From Capsulimonas sp. (GTDB lineage Bacteria; Armatimonadota; Armatimonadia; Armatimonadales; Capsulimonadaceae), in the NCBI GenBank assembly GCA_025963815.1, contig JAOQAA010000507.1, forward strand, positions 1 to 15,401: a DNA stretch of 15,401 bases. Direction: 5' to 3'. The notes below the pieces were generated by a model that made no database searches, had not been told where the DNA came from, and saw only the letters and a program-made list of their open reading frames with translations. This document shows positions 1 through 6,535 of the stretch, one piece after another. Position 1 is the first letter of the stretch. Each line of letters opens with the position of its first letter. The position numbers and the translations under genes are program-made.

Positions 1-1
1 C

Positions 2-1504
2 GACAGCTCCGGCAGCGTCTACGCAGGCACGGCTCCCAGAGGCGCGATCTATCGAATCACTCCCAGCGGAGCCGTCAAAAGCCTGTACGACCGGGTCACA
101 TCCCCCGTGCTTAGCCTTCACAGCGACCGCCTGGACAACATCTACGCCAGCTCTGGAAGCACCATCTACAAAGTCCTTCCCGACCAGACGGTGGAGATCT
201 TCGTGTCGAAGGATGACGAGCAGTTCCTGACCTCCACGGTCGAAAGTGACGGCTCCGCCGTTTACGCCGGCACGGGTACGGTCGGCGGGGTCTACAAGAT
301 CGCCTCCGCCACGGCGACCGCGCTCACCGGTCAGTTTGAAAGCACAGTCCATGACGCCGGACGCACCGCGCGCTGGGGATCGCTTCAGTGGTCGGCCGAA
401 CAGCCTGCGGGAACCGTCGTGGCGGTCCGCACACGCAGCGGCGACACAAACCAGCCTGACGCATCCTGGAGCGCCTGGTCGGCTCCATACACAAAGCCTC
501 AGGGCGAACCGATCACGTCTCCAGCGGCTCGTTATCTTCAGTACCAGGTCATGTTTCAAAGCACCGATACCGCGATGAAGGCGGGGCAGGCGCCCCGGCT
601 GCACAACGTCACGGCGTATTATGTGCCGAAGAATCAGGCGCCGACGGTGAAGATCGCCTCCCCCGCCGGCGGCGACGCGCTTTCCAAGACCGCCACACTG
701 CGCTGGTCCGCGAGCGATCCGGACCAAGACACTCTGACCTACGATTTGTCGTACTCGGTGGACGGCGGCAAGACCTGGAGCCCAATCAAGAAGCACGTTC
801 CCACCACCCCTCCCGCCACGCCCGCCCCTGCGGCGGGAGTCAAACCTGCGGCGGGAGTCAAGCCTGCGGCGGGATCGACCACAACAACAGCGCCCGCCGC
901 TCCCGCCAAGCTCACCTACGATCAGCGCCTCGCGCTCATGAAGGCGGATCTGGCCAAGCACCCGGAGATTCCCGCTGCGATCCGCGAACAGCTGCTCGCG
1001 CAGGCTCCCGATATCATCAAAAAGGCGATGGCGAACGAAGCGGCCAGCCCCGCTCCAGCCCCCGTCGCGGCCGTTAAGGATACCAGCTTCATCTGGGACA
1101 CCACGGATGTCGCCGACGGACAGTATCTAGTCCGCGTGACCGCCTCCGACCGGTCCAGCAATCCGAAGGACACCATGACCGCCGACGCGACTTCCGAACT
1201 CTTCACAATCGCCAACAAAGCGCCTGTGCTGACCACGGGAACGCCGACAGTCGCAGCGGATAAGACAGTCACTATCTCAGGAGTGGCGACAAGCAGCATC
1301 GTCTTCGTCAAGGCCGTGCAGTACCGCGTAGACGGCGGCGACTGGATGGCGGCGGGCGCCGACGACGGCCTGTTCGACTCCACCCGCGAAGCATACTCGT
1401 TCACCACGAACGCGCTGACCGTGGGAGCGCACACGATCCAGGTTCAGACCGTGGACCTCGCTGGAAACAGCATCACTTCCACCGTAAAGGCGGACGTAAA
1501 ATAA
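2..1504 (+). CDS. Exported beta-propeller / Ig-like domain protein, 5'-truncated
   Basis: The reading frame is open from the first bases of the window, so the true start lies upstream; a GTG at 107 is only an internal codon. About 500 codons are visible, ending in TAA. The N-terminal part has blade-like repeats of about 40 residues built on VYAGT...G.IY.I, as in the closing blades of a beta-propeller. Next comes a beta-sandwich region (WGSLQWSAEQ, SWSAWSAP, ARYLQYQV), then Ig/cadherin-like segments (NQAPTVKIASP, SASDPDQDTLTYDLSYS, a second after NKAPVLT). Between them lie a Pro/Ala linker with three KPAAG(V) units and a predicted helical stretch. The architecture fits a secreted or surface protein; its substrate or partner cannot be told. 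It is convergent with the next gene and closed by a strong terminator. The family is not precisely recognised. Confidence 0.75.
   Translation, partial: DSSGSVYAGTAPRGAIYRITPSGAVKSLYDRVTSPVLSLHSDRLDNIYASSGSTIYKVLPDQTVEIFVSKDDEQFLTSTVESDGSAVYAGTGTVGGVYKIASATATALTGQFESTVHDAGRTARWGSLQWSAEQPAGTVVAVRTRSGDTNQPDASWSAWSAPYTKPQGEPITSPAARYLQYQVMFQSTDTAMKAGQAPRLHNVTAYYVPKNQAPTVKIASPAGGDALSKTATLRWSASDPDQDTLTYDLSYSVDGGKTWSPIKKHVPTTPPATPAPAAGVKPAAGVKPAAGSTTTTAPAAPAKLTYDQRLALMKADLAKHPEIPAAIREQLLAQAPDIIKKAMANEAASPAPAPVAAVKDTSFIWDTTDVADGQYLVRVTASDRSSNPKDTMTADATSELFTIANKAPVLTTGTPTVAADKTVTISGVATSSIVFVKAVQYRVDGGDWMAAGADDGLFDSTREAYSFTTNALTVGAHTIQVQTVDLAGNSITSTVKADVK
827..877 (+). repeat. 18-bp in-frame tandem repeat, nearly 3 copies
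   Basis: Two full copies (827-844 and 845-862) and a partial third (863-877) of an 18-bp unit beginning CCTGCGGCGGGAGTCAA encode KPAAGV repeats in the proline/alanine linker of the first protein. The copies are almost identical at DNA level, which suggests recent slippage and possible length variation between strains. Confidence 0.85.
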
Positions 1505-1525
1505 CGACCGCTTAACGACTAAAAC

Positions 1526-1563
1526 AAAAAAAGCGGGAGGCGCAATGCGCCTCCCGCTTTTTT
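1526..1563. terminator. Strong bidirectional Rho-independent terminator
   Basis: A perfect 11-bp stem (1533-1543 GCGGGAGGCGC paired with 1547-1557) with loop AAT is followed by six T (1558-1563) and preceded by a run of A (1526-1532). It can therefore end transcription on both strands. It lies 21 nt after the stop of the beta-propeller gene and between two convergent genes. Confidence 0.93.
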
Positions 1564-1564
1564 A

Positions 1565-1714
1565 TGACCCTCATCCCCGCCACCCGCAAGCGGGTACCTG
1601 GTTCTCCCAATTCTGTGAGAAGAGGAGCAAGAGTTTTGAGTTTTCAGTAATTCAGAGCAAAATCTAATCCGACTCCCCCTCTCCCAAAATTGGGAGAGGG
1701 GGCAGGGGTGAGGG
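1565..1714. repeat. Dispersed-type intergenic repeat with inverted ends (MITE/REP-like)
   Basis: The left end (from 1567, CCCTCATCCCCGCC, then CTCCCAATTCTGTGAGAAG) and the right end (complement of 1667-1714, reading CCCTCACCCCTGCC, then CTCTCCCAATTTTGGGAG) are diverged copies of one module in opposite orientation. The right half also holds a perfect 11-bp hairpin (1675-1685 with 1692-1702). Translation of this sequence gives a PHPCPLS.FWERG-type peptide, which I recall as a common spurious ORF from intergenic repeats in GC-rich genomes. No transposase is present. It is probably a non-autonomous or REP-like element; copy number cannot be judged from one window. Confidence 0.7.
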
Positions 1715-1720
1715 CCGCCG

Positions 1721-2164
1721 TCAGATCTTAATATCCACAATGGCGCTTACTCCAACGCCTTTGATCCTCTTGAGTTGCACGCCTTTGGGCGAAGTCGTGT
1801 CGATCGGGACCAAGGCCTTAAGACGGAACTGGTCGCCGTTGACGGAGCCTTCCAGCATTCCCACCGCCTTCACTTTATCCAGGCTTGTCTTCGGTCCTGA
1901 AACCTGCGCGGCGCCGACATATCCCCCCTGCCCCACACTGACGATCGGCACAACTTTGGTGGCTTCCGTGACGGATACGCCCGCACTGCCAGTCACTTTA
2001 TTGATACCGGTGTTGATCGGCTTGGCGAATTGCTGGATCAAGAATGCAATTGCCCCGCCCTTCAAAACGGATCCCAGCAGGTCTGCGTGCGCCGCTCCGG
2101 CGACGCCTCCACAGGCGATTGTTCCCGCGACAGCCGCAGCGACAAATCGATTTGCTTTTCGCAT
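1721..2164 (-). CDS. Small secreted protein of unknown function
   Basis: The 147-residue product begins MRKANRFVAAAVAGTIACGG and has a clear Sec signal peptide: basic n-region, Ala/Gly/Val core, and a likely cut after AGAAHA near residue 27. The mature part (about 120 residues) is rich in Val, Gly and Lys, has no cysteine after the signal and no recognisable catalytic motif; the alternating pattern (VSVTEATKVVPIVSVGQGG, VGVSAIVDIKI) suggests a small beta-rich domain. The start is supported by a GGAGAAGGAGAG ribosome-binding site just upstream. It lies downstream of the SLH porin on the same strand but is separated from it by a terminator, so it probably has its own promoter. I do not recognise the family. 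The product is predicted to be periplasmic or extracellular. Confidence 0.8.
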   Translation of the reverse strand: MRKANRFVAAAVAGTIACGGVAGAAHADLLGSVLKGGAIAFLIQQFAKPINTGINKVTGSAGVSVTEATKVVPIVSVGQGGYVGAAQVSGPKTSLDKVKAVGMLEGSVNGDQFRLKALVPIDTTSPKGVQLKRIKGVGVSAIVDIKI

Positions 2165-2209
2165 ATGAACTCTCCTTCTCCTCGTATTTTCCCAGCGCCG
2201 ACTTCGATC

Positions 2210-2251
2210 GTCAAATAAAAGAAGCCCCCTCGCCTTGCGGCGAGGGGGCTT
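2210..2251 (-). terminator. Rho-independent terminator of the SLH porin gene
   Basis: A perfect 13-bp stem (2222-2234 with 2239-2251, AAGCCCCCTCGCC) and a 4-nt loop lie 29 nt beyond the porin stop. On the minus strand the stem is followed by a U-rich CTTTTATTTG stretch. It separates the porin from the small secreted protein gene. Confidence 0.9.
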
Positions 2252-2280
2252 GCGGAACTGAAGGCCGAAGCCGTCAGGAC

Positions 2281-4281
2281 TTAGAACTTGAGCTGGAACT
2301 GAGCTGCGGCGATTCCGCCGTCTTCGTTCCCGCCCTGGCCATTCGCGGCAGCGCCGAAGCCGGTGCCCTTGTCGCGGTAAGCCACGACCTGGTAAACAAG
2401 CTTCAGGGACGCGTTCGGGTTGAACGAGTGTCCAAGGCCAACCGTGTAGAACGATTCGCTCGGCTTGCCGGAGTGAGCCAGCGTGCCGTTCTTGTTCTTC
2501 AGGTCGTACTCAACACGCTCGTAGCCGAAGTCGACGTTGTAGTCGCTGGTCAGGCCATAGCCAAGACCGACCTGGTAACGGGTCAGCTTGTCGTCCTGCT
2601 GAAGCGGGGAGTTGATCAAGGCGCCGTTATCGGTTCGGCCGTAAGCCGCCTTGTATCCCTCATAGTCCGCATTCAGGGTCAGGGCCGGGCTGAAGGCGTA
2701 CTTCAAGGAAGCGACGCCGCCCTGAACGTTGGTCGGGTTCGACCAGCTGCCAACCTTGCCCCAGTAGCCGGGAGCCGTAAACTCAGGTCCAACGTACTGG
2801 TAGCCGCCCTTGACGGTGAACGCGCCGAATGTCGCGCCGATCTGGGTGTCCATGGACGTGTTGCGCCAGCCCTTGCTCACGTTGTTGAACTTGCCGCCGC
2901 GGCCTTCGGCCGATACGGTGTAGTTCGCGTCCAGGAGCAGGCCGTTGCCGCCGAAGAACGGCAGAGCGCCATTGAAGTCAGCGCCGTAGACGGAGAGGCG
3001 ATCGTATGCCTTGCCGTTGTCCACCGCAGTGCCGAAGCCGGCGGTGCCGAACTGCTCGACCGTGAAGCCGAGGACGCCGCCTTCAGGAGCGCCGAAGGTG
3101 GCGCGAACGCCAGCACCCTGGGTGAACGCCTGCGCCTTGTTGGCGGCGATCAGGCCGGAAGGACGGAACTGGCCGCCGACAGCGGCAGAGCCGCCGTAGG
3201 GCTGCGAGAACGGGATCGCGGTGTACTTGCCAGCGAACGCGTTGACCTTGGCCGGTCCCAGCTTCAGGTCAACAGATCCACCATCCGTGATGATGTTTCC
3301 GCTGTCCGTCTGGTACAGGGAGGTGTAAACGTCGCCATCAACCTGCTTGAGGGTGTACTTGGTGTACTGCTGTCCGAAGCGGCCGATCTTGATATCAGCG
3401 CCGCCCAGAGGGCCCAGGTCGACCGGAGTCGAGAGGTAAGCTTCCCAAACAGTAGCGTACTGGTTCGCCGCGGTCAGCGTGCCAGGAGCCTGGTTGAAGC
3501 CGAAGCCGCCGCCGCCGATGCCGCCGAAGCCAATACCGCCGGCCGCATAGCCCGGAGTAGCGACGTTGCCGATCGCGCTCAGGTAGTTGCCGAAGTCCAG
3601 CTTGACATTCGCGGTCGCGGTGTCGCTCAGCTTGCCCTTGATCGCCAGAACGAAGTCATGGTAGACATCGATGTTCTCGGTGATCTTCGGCTGAACGCCG
3701 CCCGTGGAGTCCAGACGGCCGTTCTTGTCACGGAAGGGCGCGTTGGTGCCATGCCCCTGGTTGGTGCCTTCGACGATGAAGTTGAGGGCGCCGTTGAACT
3801 TGATGCGGCGCTGCTCTTCCTCAACAGCGGCGACACGGTCCTCAAGGGACGACAGGCGCGCCTTGATTGCGGTGACGTCCTGGCCGAGGGCCTGGAGTTC
3901 GCTCTGGAACTCGTTCACGAGCTTCTTCAGATCTTCCAGCGCCGAAGCGTTGGCCTGAAGCTTGTTCTCGACTTCGGCGCGCAGAGCGGCGAGGTCGTCC
4001 TTAGTCGCGAAGTTATTATCCTTGTTGAGCAGGGGGAGAAGGCGAGCGATCGCAACGGCGAACTCGTAGCGAGTCATGGCGCGCTTGCCGCCATAGGTGC
4101 CGTCGGGATAGCCGATCACGATACCCGCGTTCTGCAGGTTCTCGACGGACTGGTAAGCCCAGTGATCCGCCGGGACGTCGGCGAAGGGGCCGCTCGCGGT
4201 GGACGTTTGCGCCATGGAAATGGCGGGAACGCCCAGTACAAGCATGCTGGCGCCGGCCAGCAATGTCAGGGATTTCTTCAT
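2281..4281 (-). CDS. SLH-domain outer-membrane porin
   Basis: The 666-residue precursor is built as an SLH porin. It has a signal peptide (residues 1-24, MKKSLTLLAG... cut near SMA|Q), one SLH domain (about 31-84: FADVPADHWAY, GIVIGYPDGTYGG, MTRYEFAVAIARLL), a coiled coil (about 92-158, heptads such as LSSLEDRVAAVEEE), then a long region of amphipathic strands with Gly/Asn/Tyr-rich loops ending in a terminal phenylalanine, typical of outer-membrane barrels. In this family the SLH domain binds a peptidoglycan-linked polymer and the coiled coil spans the periplasm, so the protein is both a channel and an outer-membrane tether. A Gly-rich loop (about 247-262) interrupts the barrel. The start is supported by AGGAGA about 9 nt upstream. 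It is probably abundant, given its own terminator and long leader. The solute is unknown. Confidence 0.92.
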   Translation of the reverse strand: MKKSLTLLAGASMLVLGVPAISMAQTSTASGPFADVPADHWAYQSVENLQNAGIVIGYPDGTYGGKRAMTRYEFAVAIARLLPLLNKDNNFATKDDLAALRAEVENKLQANASALEDLKKLVNEFQSELQALGQDVTAIKARLSSLEDRVAAVEEEQRRIKFNGALNFIVEGTNQGHGTNAPFRDKNGRLDSTGGVQPKITENIDVYHDFVLAIKGKLSDTATANVKLDFGNYLSAIGNVATPGYAAGGIGFGGIGGGGFGFNQAPGTLTAANQYATVWEAYLSTPVDLGPLGGADIKIGRFGQQYTKYTLKQVDGDVYTSLYQTDSGNIITDGGSVDLKLGPAKVNAFAGKYTAIPFSQPYGGSAAVGGQFRPSGLIAANKAQAFTQGAGVRATFGAPEGGVLGFTVEQFGTAGFGTAVDNGKAYDRLSVYGADFNGALPFFGGNGLLLDANYTVSAEGRGGKFNNVSKGWRNTSMDTQIGATFGAFTVKGGYQYVGPEFTAPGYWGKVGSWSNPTNVQGGVASLKYAFSPALTLNADYEGYKAAYGRTDNGALINSPLQQDDKLTRYQVGLGYGLTSDYNVDFGYERVEYDLKNKNGTLAHSGKPSESFYTVGLGHSFNPNASLKLVYQVVAYRDKGTGFGAAANGQGGNEDGGIAAAQFQLKF

Positions 4282-4364
4282 TCTGAACTGTCTCCTAGAT
4301 GTTTTTTCTGCACATCCAAGAAATTTTCCGTCGCGTTCCTTCCGACTTCACTTCACAGCGTTCG

Positions 4365-4392
4365 CTTATATTGCAATCCAAGCTTTTCCAAA
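4365..4392 (-). promoter_or_regulatory. Possible sigma-70 promoter of the SLH porin
   Basis: On the minus strand, TTTGGA (4387-4392) and TATAAG (4365-4370) are 16 bp apart, about 85 nt upstream of the porin ATG. Both boxes are imperfect, and other A/T-rich hexamers in this leader could serve instead. Confidence 0.35.
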
Positions 4393-4393
4393 G

Positions 4394-4566
4394 ATACTAT
4401 CGTCCGGCAAGTGGCCTTGTTACCTTGTCCAGCGTACAGTCTCTTCATGAAGCAGGTTGCTCTGCTTGCGTCCGCTCTTCCGTTCCGTCCGGTCGTTTCC
4501 GCTCTGAAAGCCTTCCCGGATGTCTATACTATCACTGCCGTTGCCGGTAGTGGGATAGCCTTGTTA
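4394..4566 (-). repeat. Two diverged direct copies of a leader block
   Basis: Read on the minus strand, both copies contain in the same order TAACAAGGC, CACT, CCGG and GATAGTAT. Copy 1 (4526-4566) is 41 bp and copy 2 (4394-4422) is 29 bp, so they differ by a net 12 bp of insertion or deletion. The pair is about 135 bp apart upstream of the porin. Confidence 0.55.
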
Positions 4567-4614
4567 GGTCTGTCGCGCTCTGTCTCGTTTTCGTTGACAT
4601 CAGTTCAGACAATC

Positions 4615-4642
4615 GTGAAATCCATTTGTTTCAGGATTTCGC
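4615..4642. other. Hairpin downstream of the yqgF-like gene
   Basis: GTGAAATCC (4615-4623) pairs with GGATTTCGC (4634-4642) around a 10-nt loop, with one G-U pair. It lies 22 nt beyond the last gene of the Lpt operon. No U-run follows it on the minus strand, so it is at best a weak terminator or an RNA end-protecting stem. Confidence 0.35.
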
Positions 4643-4664
4643 CATAATCTTCCCAACTTTTTTA

Positions 4665-5099
4665 TTATTCACACATTTTTCTCAAAAAGTAGTCTTCTGC
4701 GAGAATAACGGCGACGTAATCGTCGTACGGCAAATGCGGCGTACGCAGGGTTTTGGGAACCAGCCGAAACCAGCCCACAGGGCGCACTTCGCGGATAAAC
4801 CGCTCACGAGCCCGCTGCGACGTGCAGTATTCATCGACGACTTCGATGGGAAGATCCTTGATGGCGGCAGCCAAAGCGCGTCTTAAAGTCGCGCCTCCCG
4901 TGCCGTCACCAATGATTAAACGACTGACGGCTGGAAATTGTTCCCGAAGAATCAAAACTTCTTGGACTAATTTCAGCGTGTCCGTCACTTGCTTGCGCTT
5001 GATGGCGACCGGCGAAGGCCCCTCGACCACCGCCACGCCACATTTCGCCCGGCCCGGATCGATGGAAAGCACGGTCTCTCGCGTCATATCTTCGGTCAT
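4665..5099 (-). CDS. YqgF/RuvC-like RNase H-fold nuclease
   Basis: The 144-residue protein has the order of motifs of the YqgF branch of the RNase H fold: strand 1 with the first acidic residue (LSIDPGRAKCGVAVV, D14), a strand ending IIGDGTGG (61-69), VVDEYCTSQRAR (D89/E90), and a C-terminal acidic helix PYDDYVAVILAEDY (D126/D127). YqgF/RuvX proteins are linked to maturation of the 5' end of 16S rRNA, and relatives to Holliday-junction cleavage. This one differs from canonical RuvX in several motifs and is likely a divergent subfamily, so I assign no symbol. Its ATG overlaps the stop of the upstream DUF3084 gene (ATGA, 5096-5099), and no strong ribosome-binding site is seen, which implies translational coupling. 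A second in-frame ATG lies four codons downstream. It is the last gene of the Lpt operon. Confidence 0.82.
   Translation of the reverse strand: MTEDMTRETVLSIDPGRAKCGVAVVEGPSPVAIKRKQVTDTLKLVQEVLILREQFPAVSRLIIGDGTGGATLRRALAAAIKDLPIEVVDEYCTSQRARERFIREVRPVGWFRLVPKTLRTPHLPYDDYVAVILAEDYFLRKMCE
5096..5099 (-). promoter_or_regulatory. ATGA stop/start overlap (translational coupling)
   Basis: The TGA stop of the DUF3084 gene and the ATG of the yqgF-like gene share four bases. With no good Shine-Dalgarno sequence before this ATG, re-initiation by the terminating ribosome is the likely mode of translation. Confidence 0.8.
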
Positions 5100-6529
5100 T
5101 GCGGATCACTCGGGGATACCACGAGACGCAGCGGCAGCGGCTGAATACTGGTTGTATCCGACGCGGCGACCGCATCGACACGCGCCCCCGCGCCGGCGGC
5201 GCGGATGTCCTTAACGACATCCACCCAGTTGGTGACAACCTGGCCAGCAGTTACCTCTCCCGTTTTTGGATCCACCTTCTTGATAATGCCCTGGTCGATC
5301 GCATACGGCTGCACCGAGCCGGTGAGGAAGCTTTGGAGCGCACTTAAAATCCTATCTTCGCTCTGGGTCCCATCAACAACCGTGCTCTTAATGACCTGTC
5401 CCGCTCGGAAGACGACAACATTCTGATAGGGATGCAGATAGACCCGAACCTGCTCGCCAATGGCCGTATTATATTTTGCTCGGGCAATCACGGCTACGCT
5501 TGGATGATGAAGACGATCTTTGGAAATGGCGTCAACGATCGTACGGACAATCTCTTCTCCTGAACTTTTGGCGGCTTCCGCCTGGGGATTGTCCAGAGGC
5601 GGATTGACAACTTCGATGGCGCGATCGTTGGGACCAAGCGCCGCTCCATCTTTCCTCGCACGCATGCTCAAATCTTCCAACCATGCAACCAGGCTTTTTT
5701 GGATATCTTCCGGCGACTGCGTGGCGTCAATCGTCGTTCGCGCCAGCTCGCCGTCGCGAATATAGATAATCGGCGCCTGAGTAAGATTTGCGTTTTTCAC
5801 AATCAGAGCCGCGTTCTTAGCCGTCAGTTCGCTGTTACTCTTGGCGAGAGTTTCGTTGCTCGATCTCAACGATTGGTTCCTCACATTGAGTTTCTTAGCC
5901 TCCAGCCGGACTTTGCCCAGGTCGTCAACCGTAGCGTTCAAATTGTCCATCGTCGCATGCAAATTGTCGGACGTCGTATTGAGACGGCTGTTGACGCTCG
6001 CGAGCTGGGATTGCGCCTTAGCCACGTCGCGCTGGCGCGCCGCAACCGCCGCCTGACTCGCGGCGAGCTGAGCCTGCGTTCCAGCGAGATGCACTTGCGT
6101 TCCAGTGAGCTGCTTCTGCAGCGCCGTCAAGTTTCGTTGCGCTGCGATCAGGGCTTGTTCGGCCTGAATCTTTCTTGTTTCCGCCTTGCGCAGTTCTTCG
6201 TTCGCCTTCGCGACCTGAGCGGCCGCGTCCGCCAGCGCCTGCTGGGACTTACGGATGTTGCTTTCCAGCGTAACGATATTCTTTTTCAGCTCGCGGCGAT
6301 CTTGAATGGCGCGGGCATAGTCATTGTTGAGCCAAATCAACAGCAGAGTCACCAGCAGGGCGATGATGGCTCCTGACCAGAACGTATAAAGCATGGCTGT
6401 CTGGCGCGGACGCAGGCCAAACTTCGAAATACGCTTTTTGCCGACATACGTGCCTAGGCGGTCGCCCAGCAAGGCGATACACCCTCCGGCGACAAAAAGA
6501 ACGAGGGTGGTGAGAATCAATGCGATCAT
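5096..6529 (-). CDS. DUF3084 membrane protein with long coiled coil
   Basis: The 477-residue protein has two N-terminal membrane segments (about 2-21 and 46-67) joined by the conserved loop GDRLGTYVGKKR...GLRPRQTA (22-45), the hallmark of DUF3084 proteins known mainly from Cyanobacteria. A coiled coil follows (about 75-250). Its central part (about 141-204) is a run of seven-residue units such as AGTQAQL, AASQAAV and AKAQSQL. The C-terminal globular part (about 253-477) is conserved-looking and includes APIIYIRDGELA. Function is unknown. The topology suggests an inner-membrane protein with a long rod on one side. The gene starts 7 nt after the LptF/G stop and overlaps the yqgF-like gene by 4 nt, so it is firmly part of the Lpt transcript. 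A role in envelope assembly is inferred from this context only. Confidence 0.85.
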   Translation of the reverse strand: MIALILTTLVLFVAGGCIALLGDRLGTYVGKKRISKFGLRPRQTAMLYTFWSGAIIALLVTLLLIWLNNDYARAIQDRRELKKNIVTLESNIRKSQQALADAAAQVAKANEELRKAETRKIQAEQALIAAQRNLTALQKQLTGTQVHLAGTQAQLAASQAAVAARQRDVAKAQSQLASVNSRLNTTSDNLHATMDNLNATVDDLGKVRLEAKKLNVRNQSLRSSNETLAKSNSELTAKNAALIVKNANLTQAPIIYIRDGELARTTIDATQSPEDIQKSLVAWLEDLSMRARKDGAALGPNDRAIEVVNPPLDNPQAEAAKSSGEEIVRTIVDAISKDRLHHPSVAVIARAKYNTAIGEQVRVYLHPYQNVVVFRAGQVIKSTVVDGTQSEDRILSALQSFLTGSVQPYAIDQGIIKKVDPKTGEVTAGQVVTNWVDVVKDIRAAGAGARVDAVAASDTTSIQPLPLRLVVSPSDPQ

Positions 6530-6535
6530 GAGATT

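Larger units (their letters stand above)
4282..4664. other. 383-bp intergenic leader of the SLH porin
   Basis: No credible gene lies here on either strand. The minus strand contains a possible sigma-70 promoter near 4365-4392, two diverged copies of a block (4526-4566 and 4394-4422), and a short hairpin (4615-4623 with 4634-4642). The sequence is AT-richer than the flanking genes, as expected for a regulatory region and 5' UTR of a highly expressed envelope protein. I recognise no riboswitch or known ncRNA. Confidence 0.6.

Noticed and set aside
827..877. Short tandem repeats as a CRISPR array
   Set aside because: The units are contiguous without spacers, in frame, and encode a KPAAGV protein linker.
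1519..1740. 73-codon open frame giving a PHPCPLSQFWERG-type peptide
   Set aside because: It is translated from the terminator and the dispersed repeat. This peptide type is a well-known spurious product of intergenic repeats.
4594..4622. TTGACA on the plus strand as a promoter
   Set aside because: No acceptable -10 hexamer lies 16-18 bp downstream, and no plus-strand gene follows.
2044..4647. 867-codon open frame on the plus strand
   Set aside because: It is antisense to the SLH porin and the small secreted protein gene, both of which have clear domains, signal peptides and ribosome-binding sites. Its translation is low-complexity Val/Ala/Arg-rich, as expected for the complement of GC-rich coding sequence.
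4282..4664. Riboswitch or structured ncRNA in the porin leader
   Set aside because: No known aptamer consensus or long-range stem set was recognised. Only a short hairpin and the diverged repeat copies are visible.
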